A stretch of 64,000 nucleotides of DNA from the NCBI GenBank assembly GCA_028023455.1, contig JAQFVV010000283.1, forward strand, positions 498,001-562,000. Direction: 5' to 3'. Position numbers and translations under genes: made by a program. Shown here piece by piece: positions 1-11,212 of this stretch. Within the stretch, counting starts at the first letter, position 1; the number at the start of each line of letters is the position of its first letter. The notes under the pieces are model-generated. The model did not search any database, was not told the origin of the DNA, and saw nothing but the letters and a program-made list of their open reading frames with translations. The stretch is from Epiperipatus broadwayi. Its lineage: Eukaryota; Onychophora; Udeonychophora; Euonychophora; Peripatidae.

Positions 1-565
1 AAAAACAAAATTTATTTATCATATTTCAACTATATTCTCAGAATCCGTTTTCAGCTATTTCTACAAATAGTTATAAATTTGTCACTTACATGAAGATTTA
101 TAAAATTATGAATGTTATATATAGAACTTGCAAATAAGCTCTTAATCTTTCAACTGCCTGACTCGTAAAAAAACGAGTAGATTTGACGTCACTCTAAATC
201 GGCTACTTTTTATCCCATGTATACATATTATATGTCATTCGAAAGAAAATCAAAAGTTCTGTAAGATGGTGCCCTCTTCAGAATTATTTTACAAGTAAAA
301 AATCAATAAAAATGACCATATATGTCAAACAAAACCAAAGCACCGCCTCCTCACCACCTTTTCTTGAATCTTATTGGCTGTCCAACTTCTGTCAGAAAGG
401 GAAATGGCTGCCAAAAAGTAAAAAGTTACGTTCGTTTGATTTTTATTACGAAAATGATAAACAAATGTTTACAACATTTTAAACAATATTTGAATTGAAT
501 TACAAATTATTATTGATAAAATAATACTAAAAATCAAATTATTTTAGAAAAATAGTTAAGATATT
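1..565. other. Anonymous AT-rich sequence
   Basis: No open frame, RNA gene or repeat boundary that I can support. Confidence 0.5.
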
Positions 566-700
566 ACCAAGAATTATTTATTTATTGCTACATATTTATC
601 ATAACGTTAAAGTGAAAAAAAAAAGATTGCGTCACCAAGAATTATTTATTTATTGCTACATATTTATCATAACGTTAAAGTGAAAAAAAAAGATTGCGTC
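566..700 (+). repeat. Tandem duplication of a 67/68-bp unit
   Basis: Two back-to-back copies start with ACCAAGAATTATTTATTTA at 566 and 634. They differ mainly in the length of an A run, so the duplication is young or has been kept by slippage. Confidence 0.95.
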
Positions 701-1567
701 AGCAATCTTTTTTGGTTGGTTGAATAGCGGTTACTTTTATTTCACTGCAATTGAATATTTTTTAAATTATAAATCAAATTTTATTTTTGAAAAGACTTTC
801 GTTTACTTTCATAATCTGACAAATTAGTAATATACTTTTTACAAACGAAACTAACACATTTATATTATTAAAAGTGAATCTATTTTAACAATAGATTTTG
901 TTAAAGTTGTGAGTTGGCCAATTAAAAGTTTTGATTTTTAACTCATTCGGCCAATTAAATAATATAACAAGCTTTGCAGAATATCGCCAACCCCAGACCA
1001 GTTTCTTCTACTAGCTTTCTCAGTGAGGTGCTAAGATATTCAAGCATTAGATTAAAAATACTGGGACAAGCCCAGCCAAAGCCTTAATAGAAAAAAATAA
1101 AATTACAAAGAAATCAAGTCATATGTCACATTAGATTATGTCACATATGAATTAATTTTTTTATAAAATTATGAATATATAATGATAATAATTTCATAAA
1201 TATTTACTAATAATGTACTTATATTTATATTTAGAAAAATTAATTCCCAAGTAATTAACTCTATAGACATACTCATGCATTTCATTACATGTTTACTTAA
1301 ATCTTTAAACACTGATATGTCATGAAACAATAGTGGGATAACTGATTAATTTAAGATGCTTTTGATTTGGAAAAGGGATATAACTTAATACAACGTAATA
1401 TATAAATTCAATGCGTAATTTACCTCTATACAGTTGCTGTGTCTCGGAGGATCTTCTTTCAATACCAGCCAAGCAGGGACAATAACTTTATTAAAAGAGA
1501 AAATTAAGATATTAGTAATTTTTATTAGTCATTCACTACTAGAGATTATCCTATAATGAATAATATT
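701..1567. other. Anonymous AT-rich sequence
   Basis: No gene seen. The stretch near 1000-1085 (CCAGACCAGTTTCTTC and following) is less AT-rich and resembles fragments of inverted-repeat families elsewhere in the window, but not enough to assign. Confidence 0.4.
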
Positions 1568-1738
1568 TTGGTAGTGTAACTTTCATTGCACCACTCTAAC
1601 ACAAGATAGGAACTGGTTTACATTCGCTTTTAACACTTTGGGGATCATAGATATTTTTCACATATCTCCACAAGATGTTAAACATGGATAGACGCCAGTC
1701 CCTACCTTGCATGAGAGTGGTGTAGTGAAAGTTATACT
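1568..1738. repeat. Inverted-repeat element, family A
   Basis: Arms of about 50 bp pair with each other. The left arm starts GGTAGTGTAACTTTCATTGC; the right arm ends GTGAAAGTTATACTAC. The centre carries ACATATCTCCACAAGATG. The same arms (AGGTAGGGACTGGTTTCTGT type) recur at 19611-19880, so this is an interspersed family with a fold-back structure. No coding capacity. Confidence 0.8.
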
Positions 1739-2199
1739 ACAGAAATATTAAAATTAAGATAATTTAAACTTAACAACGTAAGTTTATTGACTTGCAAATA
1801 ATTAATAATTAGAAATTACTTTGTAATCTCTTTAAAGTCCATTACAATGTACAGATGTATGAATTAACTTATTCACATGTATCATAATTAAATATAGGCC
1901 ATATATCTGCGTGTTACCATTAACTGCGGTTTCTTTTACACAGATATTGTATATCTTGTATACAAAACGATTCCATGGTATTCATTTATTATTCAGCCAA
2001 TACTCTACTGATGAGTATATATATATATTTTTAATATAACAGTCCTTCCCTGAAATAGATCTTGCGGGTTTTTTTTAATTACCAGTTACCCTGCACAGGT
2101 GGGCAGTTGGTGAAGCATCCAACTTGATATCAGGATGGCCCAAAATCGATTTTGGTGCTTGCAGTTCTGGCGTTTAAACTTCTTGTGAACTTCCTAGCA
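1739..2199. other. Anonymous AT-rich sequence
   Basis: No gene seen. It includes a short ATATAT run near 2018-2030. Positions 2088-2200 are less AT-rich but carry no recognisable domain. Confidence 0.4.
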
Positions 2200-2204
2200 A
2201 TAAA

Positions 2205-2600
2205 GCCATTCATCATCATCAATCCACTGCAGGATGAAAGTCTCCAAGTTCAATTCATCTTCTCCAATCTTTAGCTTCTCTTCTCCACATCACCCCTGTA
2301 CACTGTCTTATTTCATCCATCCATCTCACATGTGGTCTCTTTCTGGGTCTTTTACAATCCTTTTGGAATCCAGTTTAAGATTTCAATTGTCCAACTATTA
2401 TCATCTCTTTTAGCAATATGTCCAGCCCAACTCCACTTCAGTCTTTTAATTTTTCACTGAGGTTAGTAACACCTCTTTGTTCTCATACGCATATATTGCG
2501 TTTTCGATCATTTCTTGTTACTCCTAACATGCATCTCTCCATACTTCTTTGAGTGGTCTGAAGTCTCTGTATTGCTCTTCTATTAAGTGTCCAAGTCTAA
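2205..2600 (-). mobile_element. LINE 3' fragment (RTE/F52C9.6-like)
   Basis: Read on the minus strand this is the 3' end of the LINE family best preserved at 23302-26160. It encodes degraded pieces of the post-RT tail (TWTLNRRAI-like, WAGHIA-like, KRPRKRPHVRWMDE-like) and ends in a (GAT)n tail, seen on the plus strand as CATCATCATCAATCC. It is heavily 5'-truncated and has frameshifts and stops. Confidence 0.85.
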
Positions 2601-3134
2601 AAAAAAATTATCATTTTATATATATATGTATGTATCAGTTCTTCCTGCATAATATGCGCATGTTCGCATATACTATATTTATCATTAAACAATATTCATG
2701 CTGTATATAAATTTTTCTAGAGTGATAATAATAATAATAGGTGACAAGTATAATGTACTGTCTGTCCGAAGTTATAGAAATTTAATAAACTTTATTTACC
2801 ATTTAATATTGCACAGACATTCCAACAGTCATTTTATTTTACGAATAACCCTTTTTATTTTACCTTGTCTGCTTTTTAAATGCATATTTTAATCTAATAA
2901 ATAATGTGTAAAATATCAAATTACCTTTTTTTTTTGTTTTTGCAATCCTCTTTTTGAATTCCAACATCTTTTTTATTTTTTAGAAAAGTCTTTGTAATTG
3001 GCTTACTATAATTATTAACTAGTTATTTCCCCTCAATTTTTGGAAATATTTAATATATAAAATGTTTAGGGAATTCTTATTATTATTATTACATTATAAA
3101 TTTTTTAATACATTGTACAGGATTAAATCTGCAT
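2601..3134. other. Anonymous AT-rich sequence
   Basis: Simple AT-rich DNA with ATA and TTA microsatellite patches. A 64-codon frame at 2698-2892 has low-complexity composition and is not supported as a gene. Confidence 0.4.
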
Positions 3135-3450
3135 TATATATGTAATATATGCGGGATTCGAACTCAGACTTTCACACGACCCACTACTCTCAGTGCCATC
3201 TCATTGTTGACCCACCTGATCACACACATGTTGAAAAGATAAATAGTCACCAATATACGTATTTCATGCTAAACCAGCAATCATCAGTTGGTCTAGATTA
3301 CTATCCTCACACATATATATATATTCAGTGCTCAGCTTTATATTAAGATAGCCAATCTTCATACTTTAATGGGCAGGCTTCAAATTATTCCAACTCACAA
3401 CTCTTCAGCCTTCCATTTCATTGAAAATCTGATGATGGAACATTCAAAGC
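3135..3450 (-). repeat. Interspersed repeat family B with a tRNA-like B box
   Basis: Matches copies at 27000, 27480, 34410 and 34905. On the minus strand, GAGTTCGAATCCCGC (about 3150-3166) is a good RNA polymerase III B box, preceded by a loosely tRNA-like stretch. Other family marks are AACTGATGATTGCTGG and CCATCATCAGATTTTCA. The B box lies near the 3' end of the shared segment, unlike an ordinary SINE with a tRNA head at its 5' end. Coding frames here are chance. Confidence 0.75.
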
Positions 3451-4226
3451 ATATTTGTGAGGAATAATTGGGTGTAGAGCTTGAAATGATTAAAGAATAT
3501 GGTTTAAATATAGAAATTATAGAAAGATTATAAATATATGGACAATAATTTTTGAGTATTAGTGTTTTATATTAAAAAGAAATATGTCAGTGTAAATACT
3601 TGTCGTCGTCCACCCCCTGAGAGTTAATTTTTCAAATTGTGATATGTACCCATAACCAGGGCAACGAGTATACCATTCTTTCGAAGTGCAAAATAGTAGT
3701 CAATATTTTGCATATTTCTAGCAAAATTTTTGTCTGCATTCGAGTATTTCATCTATTTAATTCAAAACAATAAAATATCAAATACTTTCCTTGTCATTAA
3801 GTCTTTAGTCGTTAGAAATTTCAGCTAAAAGATGCCATTAATATATTATTTAGAAATTTAAATAAAAAATTGTCATTTAGAAAATTTAAAAGTTGTAATT
3901 TTTAAAATGTAGCTATATTTTATATATTCTAAAGACGTAAATGGTTTATTAATTAAAATTTATGATGTAGTTCTGAATATTGAAATGCTACATAAATTGT
4001 GCTAAGAATGGCATGTAATAACAGGCTATAATTAATGATGATCGTGTGCAGTTGGGCAGTCGTAGCGTCTGGCAGCCCATCTGCTTTTGGATAGAAACTT
4101 AACATATATGTATCTCTACAGATTTTCAGTTGTTGTTTTTTTAATAGAAAAATCCATAATGAATTTTTATCTTTACTAGAATAAAATATACATGCAAAGT
4201 AAACTAGAAAAATGCTGCTACTGGCA

Positions 4227-4228
<2 letters not shown>
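3451..4228. other. Anonymous AT-rich sequence
   Basis: No gene seen. A minus frame at 3953-4348 is mostly translation of the neighbouring AT repeat. Confidence 0.4.

Positions 4229-4308
<80 letters not shown>
4229..4308. repeat. (AT)n microsatellite, about 80 bp
   Basis: An almost perfect AT dinucleotide run. It abuts the 3' end of the minus-strand PLE copy, so it may have arisen from, or been the target of, that insertion. Confidence 0.98.
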
Positions 4309-4311
<3 letters not shown>

Positions 4312-4369
4312 ATATACAAATCAATATATATATCAAAATACAGTACAATTTATATAAATTATATTCTTT

Positions 4370-4409
4370 TAGAAGTACTTTCGACTATACACTTTGTAGT
4401 CTTTATCAA
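4370..4409 (-). ncRNA. Hammerhead-like motif in PLE 3' UTR (minus copy)
   Basis: On the minus strand, TTGATAA is followed by an A, a GACTA/TAGTC stem, GAAA, then a short AG/CT stem closing before CTA. This is the order of a type I hammerhead: core, stem II, GAAA, stem III, cleavage triplet. The core is UUGAUAA instead of CUGAUGA. The nucleotides next to the expected cleavage site do not pair well, so activity is doubtful. Confidence 0.45.
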
Positions 4410-4466
4410 CTATATAACGTTGAATAATCAAAACGAGACAACCCTTAACAATACCCATAGTTCAAT

Positions 4467-6299
4467 TCAGATTTCCCACAATTCTGTTATCTTAACATTT
4501 GATGACTGGCGATTCATTAACATTTGACGATTTCTTGAAATCAACATAGCCTCTTTTATTTTACGTTTATTATGACAACGTTCAATTTGAATAATTTTCA
4601 TATTTTTATAATCAAATTTAAATCCATATTGACAAGATTTATTATGATCAAATATAACAGATGATGAAGGTTTATTTACATCTGTTCCATATTGATTCTC
4701 TTTTTGAATTCTATTATATAAAAGCATATGTTCTTTTATTCTCTTCTCAAATGTACACTTAGATTCACCAATGTATTGTACGCCGCATCCACATATCAAT
4801 CTATATATAATAGAATTTTGATTAAACTTTGAATTTTGAATTTTAGAATTATTAAGCAATCTATTTATGTTATTTGTAGAGAAAAAAGCAATATGACACA
4901 AACCATTATAAATTTTCCTAATAAACTTGACCTGCTCATCTGATATAAATGGCATTGAAATCCATTTCATTTTGATATTTTTATTTTTAATTTTATTATA
5001 GTGTTGATTTCTTTTAAATCCTTTAATAATATTAGCAATAGCATTTTTATAATAACCAATTTTCAACAAGTCATTAACAAATAAATGTACATTTTTAATT
5101 TTATCACTAGAATATTTGCATAATTTTTCATTTCGAAATAAGAATGATTTCAATCCAGACAGCTTATGACACATAGGTACATGTGATTCATATGGAATAA
5201 AACCTCTAGTTTCAATTGGTTTAATTAACATAAGATAATCCAAACTGTAATCATTAAGAGTAACTTGAATATCCAAGAATTTTATGGAATTGTATTTCTC
5301 TTTAGTTATAACCCATTTTATATCCTTAATCTCATTTAATTCATTAAATAAATTGATTATTAATTCTTGTTTTCCACAAATAAAAACATCATCCACATAT
5401 CTATGATATACTTTAATTTCTTGATATTTCAATTGTTTTAAAATTTTACTTTCATATGTTGATATAACAAAATTACAAATTTGAGCAACAGCAGGAAGAC
5501 CCATTGGCCAACCAAAATTCATTTTATAATATTCATTATTAAAATTAACATAAATATTTTTATCAATAAACTGCAATACTTTTATAATAAAATTTATAAT
5601 ATCAGACTTTACATTTTTTGAAACAAGAGCATTATAAATAATATTAATTGACTCTATTCTATCTATTGATCCATACATTTCATTTATATCAAAAGTACAA
5701 ATTGTGTCATGTAAATCTATATTTATATTCTTAATTTTATCTACAAAATCAAACGATGATGAAATAGTATATTCTCCAAAACCTAAAATATCTTGAAGTA
5801 ATAATTCAATATATCTACATGTTTGATAATAATATGCACCACCAAAATCAACCATCAATCTCAATGGATAATTTTCTTTATGTAGCTTTATATTCGAAAA
5901 TATCCTAGGGCAAATAGCAGATGATGGATATAAGTTATAATATGTATGACTATCAATAGCTTTATTCTTAGCTTTTTTTAAAATTTCATTTATAAATTTC
6001 ATGCGAGATGTATCAATATTTATTATTTCACTATTTTGAAATTTAAGCTTTTTCATTTGATCCATAACTTTTTCATTATATTTCGCTCTTGTAAACAAAC
6101 ACATACGAAGGCCCTTGTCCTCCTTTAAACACACTAAGTCATTATTTAATAGGAAACTTTTAAATTTATTAATTTGATTTAACCATTTATCATTCCTATT
6201 ATATTTAAAGTTTTTATTTTTAACTTCTTTAACAATGTTATTACAAATATTCGCATTACACTTAATCACACTAAATGAATGTTCTATTGCAGAATTCAA
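4467..6299 (-). CDS. PLE polyprotein: RT plus GIY-YIG endonuclease (5'-truncated)
   Basis: An uninterrupted 610-codon frame. Fingers-like residues [11 protein letters not shown] lie near 61-71. RT motifs follow: [11 protein letters not shown] (202-212, catalytic Asp204), [10 protein letters not shown] (264-273), YVDD (301-304, catalytic Asp pair) and FLDI (341-344). The C-terminus is a GIY-YIG nuclease: [10 protein letters not shown] (497-506), YIG (509-511), Arg520 and Glu583. Paired Cys residues at 503/505 and a His/Cys pair near 551-556 fit the zinc-binding insert of PLE nucleases. This order defines endonuclease-bearing PLEs, which make cDNA at a nicked target. The first codon is TTG, not ATG, and the protein is shorter than the 700-850 residues usual for the family, so the 5' end is missing. 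It is the only frame in the window that could encode an active enzyme. Confidence 0.93.
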   Translation of the reverse strand: MNSAIEHSFSVIKCNANICNNIVKEVKNKNFKYNRNDKWLNQINKFKSFLLNNDLVCLKEDKGLRMCLFTRAKYNEKVMDQMKKLKFQNSEIINIDTSRMKFINEILKKAKNKAIDSHTYYNLYPSSAICPRIFSNIKLHKENYPLRLMVDFGGAYYYQTCRYIELLLQDILGFGEYTISSSFDFVDKIKNINIDLHDTICTFDINEMYGSIDRIESINIIYNALVSKNVKSDIINFIIKVLQFIDKNIYVNFNNEYYKMNFGWPMGLPAVAQICNFVISTYESKILKQLKYQEIKVYHRYVDDVFICGKQELIINLFNELNEIKDIKWVITKEKYNSIKFLDIQVTLNDYSLDYLMLIKPIETRGFIPYESHVPMCHKLSGLKSFLFRNEKLCKYSSDKIKNVHLFVNDLLKIGYYKNAIANIIKGFKRNQHYNKIKNKNIKMKWISMPFISDEQVKFIRKIYNGLCHIAFFSTNNINRLLNNSKIQNSKFNQNSIIYRLICGCGVQYIGESKCTFEKRIKEHMLLYNRIQKENQYGTDVNKPSSSVIFDHNKSCQYGFKFDYKNMKIIQIERCHNKRKIKEAMLISRNRQMLMNRQSSNVKITELWEI

Positions 6300-7908
6300 A
6301 TATAATGAAAAAGTTATGGATCAAATGAAAAAGCTTAAATTTCAAAATAGTGAAATAATAAATATTGATACATCTCGCATGAAATTTATAAATTTTAAAA
6401 AAAGCTAAGAATAAAGCTATTGATAGTCATACATATTATAACTTATATCCATCATCTGCTATTTGCCCTAGGATATTTTCGAATATAAAGCTACATAAAG
6501 AAAATTATCCATTGAGATTGATGGTTGATTTTGGTGGTGCATATTATTATCAAACATGTAGATATATTGAATTATTACTTCAAGATATTTTAGGTTTTGG
6601 AGAATATACTATTTCATCATCGTTTGATTTTGTAGATAAAATTAAGAATATAAATATAGATTTACATGACACAATTTGTACTTTTGATATAAATGAAATG
6701 TATGGATCAATAGATAGAATAGAGTCAATTAATATTATTTATAATGCTCTTGTTTCAAAAAATGTAAAGTCTGATATTATAAATTTTATTATAAAAGTAT
6801 TGCAGTTTATTGATAAAAATATTTATGTTAATTTTAATAATGAATATTATAAAATGAATTTTGGTTGGCCAATGGGTCTTCCTGCTGTTGCTCAAATTTG
6901 TAATTTTGTTATATCAACATATGAAAGTAAAATTTTAAAACAATTGAAATATCAAGAAATTAAAGTATATCATAGATATGTGGATGATGTTTTTATTTGT
7001 GGAAAACAAGAATTAATAATCAATTTATTTAATGAATTAAATGAGATTAAGGATATAAAATGGGTTATAACTAAAGAGAAATACAATTCCATAAAATTCT
7101 TGGATATTCAAGTTACTCTTAATGATTACAGTTTGGATTATCTTATGTTAATTAAACCAATTGAAACTAGAGGTTTTATTCCATATGAATCACATGTACC
7201 TATGTGTCATAAGCTGTCTGGATTGAAATCATTCTTATTTCGAAATGAAAAATTATGCAAATATTCTAGTGATAAAATTAAAAATGTACATTTATTTGTT
7301 AATGACTTGTTGAAAATTGGTTATTATAAAAATGCTATTGCTAATATTATTAAAGGATTTAAAAGAAATCAACACTATAATAAAATTAAAAATAAAAATA
7401 TCAAAATGAAATGGATTTCAATGCCATTTATATCAGATGAGCAGGTCAAGTTTATTAGGAAAATTTATAATGGTTTGTGTCATATTGCTTTTTCTCTACA
7501 AATAACATAAATAGATTGCTTAATAATTCTAAAATTCAAAATTCAAAGTTTAATCAAAATTCTATTATATATAGATTGATATGTGGATGCAGCGTACAAT
7601 ACATTGGTGAATCTAAGTGTACATTTGAGAAGAGAATAAAAGAACATATGCTTTTATATAATAGAATTCAAAAAGAGAATCAATATGGAACAGATGTAAA
7701 TAAACCTTCATCATCTGTTATATTTGATCATAATAAATCTTGTCAATATGGATTTAAATTTGATTATAAAAATATGAAAATTATTCAAATTGAACGTTGT
7801 CATAATAAACGTAAAATAAAAGAGGCTATGTTGATTTCAAGAAATCGTCAAATGTTAATGAATCGCCAGTCATCAAATGTTAAGATAACAGAATTGTGGG
7901 AAATCTGA
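6300..7908 (+). pseudogene. PLE polyprotein, inverted second copy (two frameshifts)
   Basis: Encodes the same protein as 4467-6299, starting at the residues [10 protein letters not shown] (about residue 73 of that frame). A 5-bp deletion near 6392 shifts the frame after MKFIN, so the RT frame is open only from about 6512. A 1-bp loss in a T run near 7490 separates RT (to 7510) from the GIY-YIG part (about 7480-7908). A G-to-A change near 7592 turns the CGCGVQYIG stretch into CGCSVQYIG. All three changes are absent from the minus copy. No promoter is visible at the junction. Confidence 0.92.
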
Positions 7909-7965
7909 ATTGAACTATGGGTATTGTTAAGGGTTGTCTCGTTTTGATTATTCAACATTATATAG

Positions 7966-8005
7966 TTGATAAAGACTACAAAGTGTATAGTCGAAAGTAC
8001 TTCTA
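7966..8005 (+). ncRNA. Hammerhead-like motif in PLE 3' UTR (plus copy)
   Basis: Mirror of the motif at 4370-4409. It begins 58 bp after the PLE stop codon. TTGATAA is followed by a GACTA/TAGTC stem, then GAAA at 7993-7996, and ends at CTA (8003-8005). The two departures from the consensus core, C3 to U and G8 to A, fall on nucleotides that pair with each other in folded hammerheads, so pairing could be kept. Confidence 0.45.
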
Positions 8006-8071
8006 AAAGAATATAATTTATATAAATTGTACTGTATTTTGATATATATATATTGATTTATATATTACATA

Positions 8072-8405
8072 TATTGTGAAACGAATACAAATATCAAACT
8101 TTATTTATTACATATATATATATATATATAAAGGCAGAAAGACTCTACAAATCCTGAATTACTGATCTAAGTAAACATGATTCTATCGTTTCTAATTTTA
8201 TTCACTATAATGTCTGTATTTCAAATATTTCACTATGATGTCTGTAAGATGAGTAAATTGTACTATAGTTGACTTTGGTCTCACTACTATCTTCTAGATC
8301 TAATTAATTTAATAGTAGCATATAATAAAATCATAGGAATACAAATTAAACATGGGCATTTGATATGTTGCTAAATATGTATTCACACACCTAATTTGTG
8401 CTCGT
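8072..8405. other. AT-rich sequence with an (AT)n run
   Basis: It contains GAAACGAATACAAATATC directly after the PLE 3' end and an (AT)n run at 8110-8131. Nothing else is recognised. Confidence 0.4.
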
Positions 8406-9407
8406 TTACCTCATCATTGACAACTATTATTAATCACTGCTGGATCAAGATTTCCAAATTTAATTTAGTTTTTTTCAATCCATATGTTATCTTTCACCCA
8501 CCAGCCCTGCAAACTTCCTCATTCAACTGTCCATTTTACATATAGTATCTTTCTAGATTTTTCACACTTTCTTGTGGAACCAATTTAAGACTTCAGTTGT
8601 TGCTCTAGTGCCACCTCCTTAGTGATGTCTGTTTAATTCCATTTCAGCCTTTTACTTCATTGAATGTTGTCAATGATATCTATTTGTTCTATGCTTCACT
8701 TTTGATCCCTCTGCATTCATCTCTACATATTTAATTGTATAGTCTGAAATCTTTGTACTGGTGTTAAGTATCCACCTCTCAGATCCATGTGTGAGAACTT
8801 TTAAAAACCTTCTCATTCAAGCATGTTTCCTTTTAATATTAAATTATTTTTACCAAAAGTATTTTGTCCGTGTTAAATTCTATGATTAGTTTTGTTCATT
8901 ATGTTTCTATCTGTATTAATAATCATATTAAAGTATTTGTCATTATTTTCTACTAATTTATGATTATTAATCTTATTTTTTTTATATGAAAAACCATTGG
9001 GAATTACATTACCTTTTTTAGTTTTTAATATTTATTTCTGCGTTTTTGCTTTCATGTGATCTTTTTTATATTTTCTGAAGTTCTGAAGCTTTATTTGCAA
9101 CAACAACAAAAAAAAATCCTACGTCATCTGCAAAATCTAGATGACACATACGATTTTCATTAATTTTATTATCATAGCTTTCTACTTTAGTCATAAAATA
9201 CTTTATATAAAACTGCTATAAAATGTTTTCATAGATATATAATCATTCTGGCATATATTCTTAACGTTAATCTTTTTAGTGTGTAATTTAACCACTACAG
9301 TTGTTTTTCACAGAAATGTTTATAGAATCAAATGCCTTTTCATGTTCTACAAATCCCAACCATAAGGATGGTTTATATTCATTAGTTTTTTCTAGAACTT
9401 TTATATT
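8406..9407 (-). mobile_element. Degraded LINE copy (RTE/F52C9.6-like)
   Basis: Minus-strand homology to 23302-24400 is visible throughout: the 3' tail (8420-8780), the LNRR and WTLN-like region, the RT palm around the FADD motif (about 9120-9155) and the start of the 'FVDYERAFDSI' block near 9320-9370. Frameshifts and stops are frequent and no frame is intact. It is more diverged than the other copies and ends abruptly where a SINE begins. Confidence 0.8.
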
Positions 9408-9510
9408 GTCAAGCATTGGTGGTCGAGAGGTCAGCACAGCCGCCTTACAAGTAGTTGTCCCGGGCTAGTGGGTTCGCTTCCCGGCCTATGATATGACACA
9501 TGAAAAAAAA
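9408..9510 (+). mobile_element. tRNA-derived SINE, copy 1
   Basis: Starts GTCAAGCATTGGTGGTCGAG (A-box region), carries GGGTTCGCTTCCCGG (B box) and ends in ACATGAAAAAAAAA. A possible 5-bp ATATT duplication flanks it. It lies at the truncated edge of the LINE copy at 8406-9407. Confidence 0.85.
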
Positions 9511-9770
9511 ATATTAAACTTAAAAATATCAACATTATTATTAATATAATAATAATAAAACACTTCTTTTTTTCTTTAAAAAATATGGTTCCAATAATAA
9601 TCTTTCATATATAAAAATATCCAAATAAAAACTATTGTCCTCCTCTTTACTTTTTAAAAACTTTATTTATTCACATTAAACCATATATATACTTATAAAA
9701 ATACGTTATTTTCATCTTTCCTACATTTTACAGATTATTAAGAAATTGGCAATCTGATATAGAAATATAC
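9511..9770. other. Anonymous AT-rich sequence
   Basis: No feature recognised. Confidence 0.4.
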
Positions 9771-9920
9771 ATAAAATAAATATTTTTAATAATAGAATTA
9801 TTAGAGCAATTGATTTATGTTCAGAGACAAAATTATTTGAAGAAGGAATGGATGGTATAAAGGAACAAGCAGTGAAAAATGATTATCCAATAAAAATTAT
9901 TAATAAATTATGAAGTAGAA
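9771..9920 (+). pseudogene. PLE fragment, end of RT domain
   Basis: Plus-strand translation gives IIRAIDLCSETKLFEEGM followed by DGIKEQAVKNDYPIKIINKL and a stop. This pattern (R-A-hydrophobic-CS, then LxxE and a K-N-YP block) is typical of the helical region just after the RT palm in PLEs. It is short and broken. The next bases (9945-10163) contain a 72-codon frame that I cannot assign. Confidence 0.55.
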
Positions 9921-10084
9921 GACATTGAAAAAATAACAAGAAATTTGAATAAAAAGATGTGTGAGATAATATATATATATAGTAGCTACAGTTTATCAAA
10001 AAACACTTTTTTTTTTAATATTGAAAAGATAAGAAAGAATATTAACAAAAAATATAAAAAGGAAAGTTATTTAATTTTTAAACC

Positions 10085-10760
10085 AGTGTACAAAAAGAAA
10101 TTTAACCTACGCAATTTGATAAATGAACAAACTATCAATTGGGTAATGAATAGAATACTGTAAAGATGGTTGTAGAAATAACGTAAACAGTGATTTATAA
10201 CAAAGTTCCACCAATCGAAAAAACTGTTATATAAAAATTGAAACATAAAAGTCAGAAAATCTTCAGAATACAATTTGGTCTTTTGAGTATCTCAATGGCT
10301 TCTCTGATCTTACATTGATATAGAATGTCACATCTGAATGGGATCATGGTATTAGAGAAATCAATTTTGTGACCTGAATCCATAGCATTGATTGAGAGTG
10401 CTGCTGCTGATGAGTGTTGCTTAATTCATATTAGAATATTCATCTCTTCTAGTACTCATATGGTGATTGCTCACACCTACATAAGACGCTTACCAAAAGT
10501 TGCATGAAATTTCATAAACTCCATGAGCCTCAAGAGGGATTGAAATTTTTAGGCTTAGTCAAAGTGTTACTAATTTTTTGAGAAATAGTATATGCTGTTT
10601 TTAAATTGTAGTGTTTTAGAATACATCCAATATTGTCTGTAGTTCTAGTTGTTTCTTCTTTTGATTATTTTGAGCTTAAATACAGCTTTGGTTTACAATT
10701 GAAACAGAGTCTGATTAGAACTTACCTTTCTTGCTGTATTCACCACCAAGAAACAAAATA
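10085..10760 (-). pseudogene. PLE copy 2, GIY-YIG endonuclease end and 3' UTR (minus arm)
   Basis: On the minus strand, GVYEISC lies about 50 bp before a degraded YVG, followed by HHMSTRRDEYSN and a C-terminal REAIEILKR-like segment. This is the GIY-YIG domain of a PLE different from copy 1. Upstream is the linker ending in an IGCILKH-like block. It matches the plus arm at 11213-12440, so this is a second inverted PLE pair with a spacer of about 450 bp. This arm lacks the insertion that splits the other arm, and so shows the original uninterrupted sequence. Several stops and shifts are present. Confidence 0.75.
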
Positions 10761-10899
10761 ATCTTTTATCATTATCAGTCTTCAGAAAAACTACACACAC
10801 ATTTTTTTATCGCATCATCATCCAACTCAGATTTTTTCTGCAGCCAAAACTCTTTTCATTAGAGATAATTAACCTTTCAGATAAATCATATCTGAAGGA

Positions 10900-11055
10900 A
10901 ACCCCCCCCCCCCCCCCCCCCAAAAAAACAACAAATTATAAAATTTAATTTTTTAACCATTTTTTTTTTTTCTTCACACAACCCCCAACCACCTTTTTGG
11001 ACCCACCAATAAAAACCCCCCCCAAACCACCCATAATTTTTTTTTTTTTTTTTAA
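10900..11055. repeat. Homopolymer-rich low-complexity block
   Basis: A C run of about 20 bases, then runs of A, T and C separated by CCACC-type words, ending in a T run. It is unlike the surrounding DNA. It could be a real low-complexity spacer or a poorly resolved sequencing region. Confidence 0.85.
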
Positions 11056-11212
11056 AACAATTATTAGTAGAGAGGTGATGTGAGTTTGGTTTATAGAAAC
11101 AAATCACATAAATGATGTTTAATTAGGTAATTGTTATAATAATAATAAAATTATACACGAAGCCTTAATTTAAGCTGATAATAGTCAAAATAAGAAACAA
11201 AAAGAATAAACA

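Larger units (their letters stand above)
4309..8071. mobile_element. Head-to-head pair of PLE copies (large palindrome)
   Basis: Two copies of one PLE lie in opposite orientation with their 5' sides meeting near 6299/6300 and no spacer. Arms of about 1.77 kb are nearly identical. I saw a 5-bp deletion near 6392, a 1-bp deletion near 7490 and one substitution near 7592 in the plus arm. The minus copy runs about 230 bp further in the 5' direction before truncation. Both 3' ends stop in AT-repeat DNA (4229-4308 and 8110-8131). The near identity implies one recent event or later homogenisation between arms. Confidence 0.93.

Noticed and set aside
4192-4527. Frames with long Ile-Tyr runs on both strands
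   Set aside because: They translate the (AT)n microsatellite at 4229-4308 and have no other content.
10886-11107. 73-codon Gly/Trp-rich minus frame
   Set aside because: It translates the homopolymer block.
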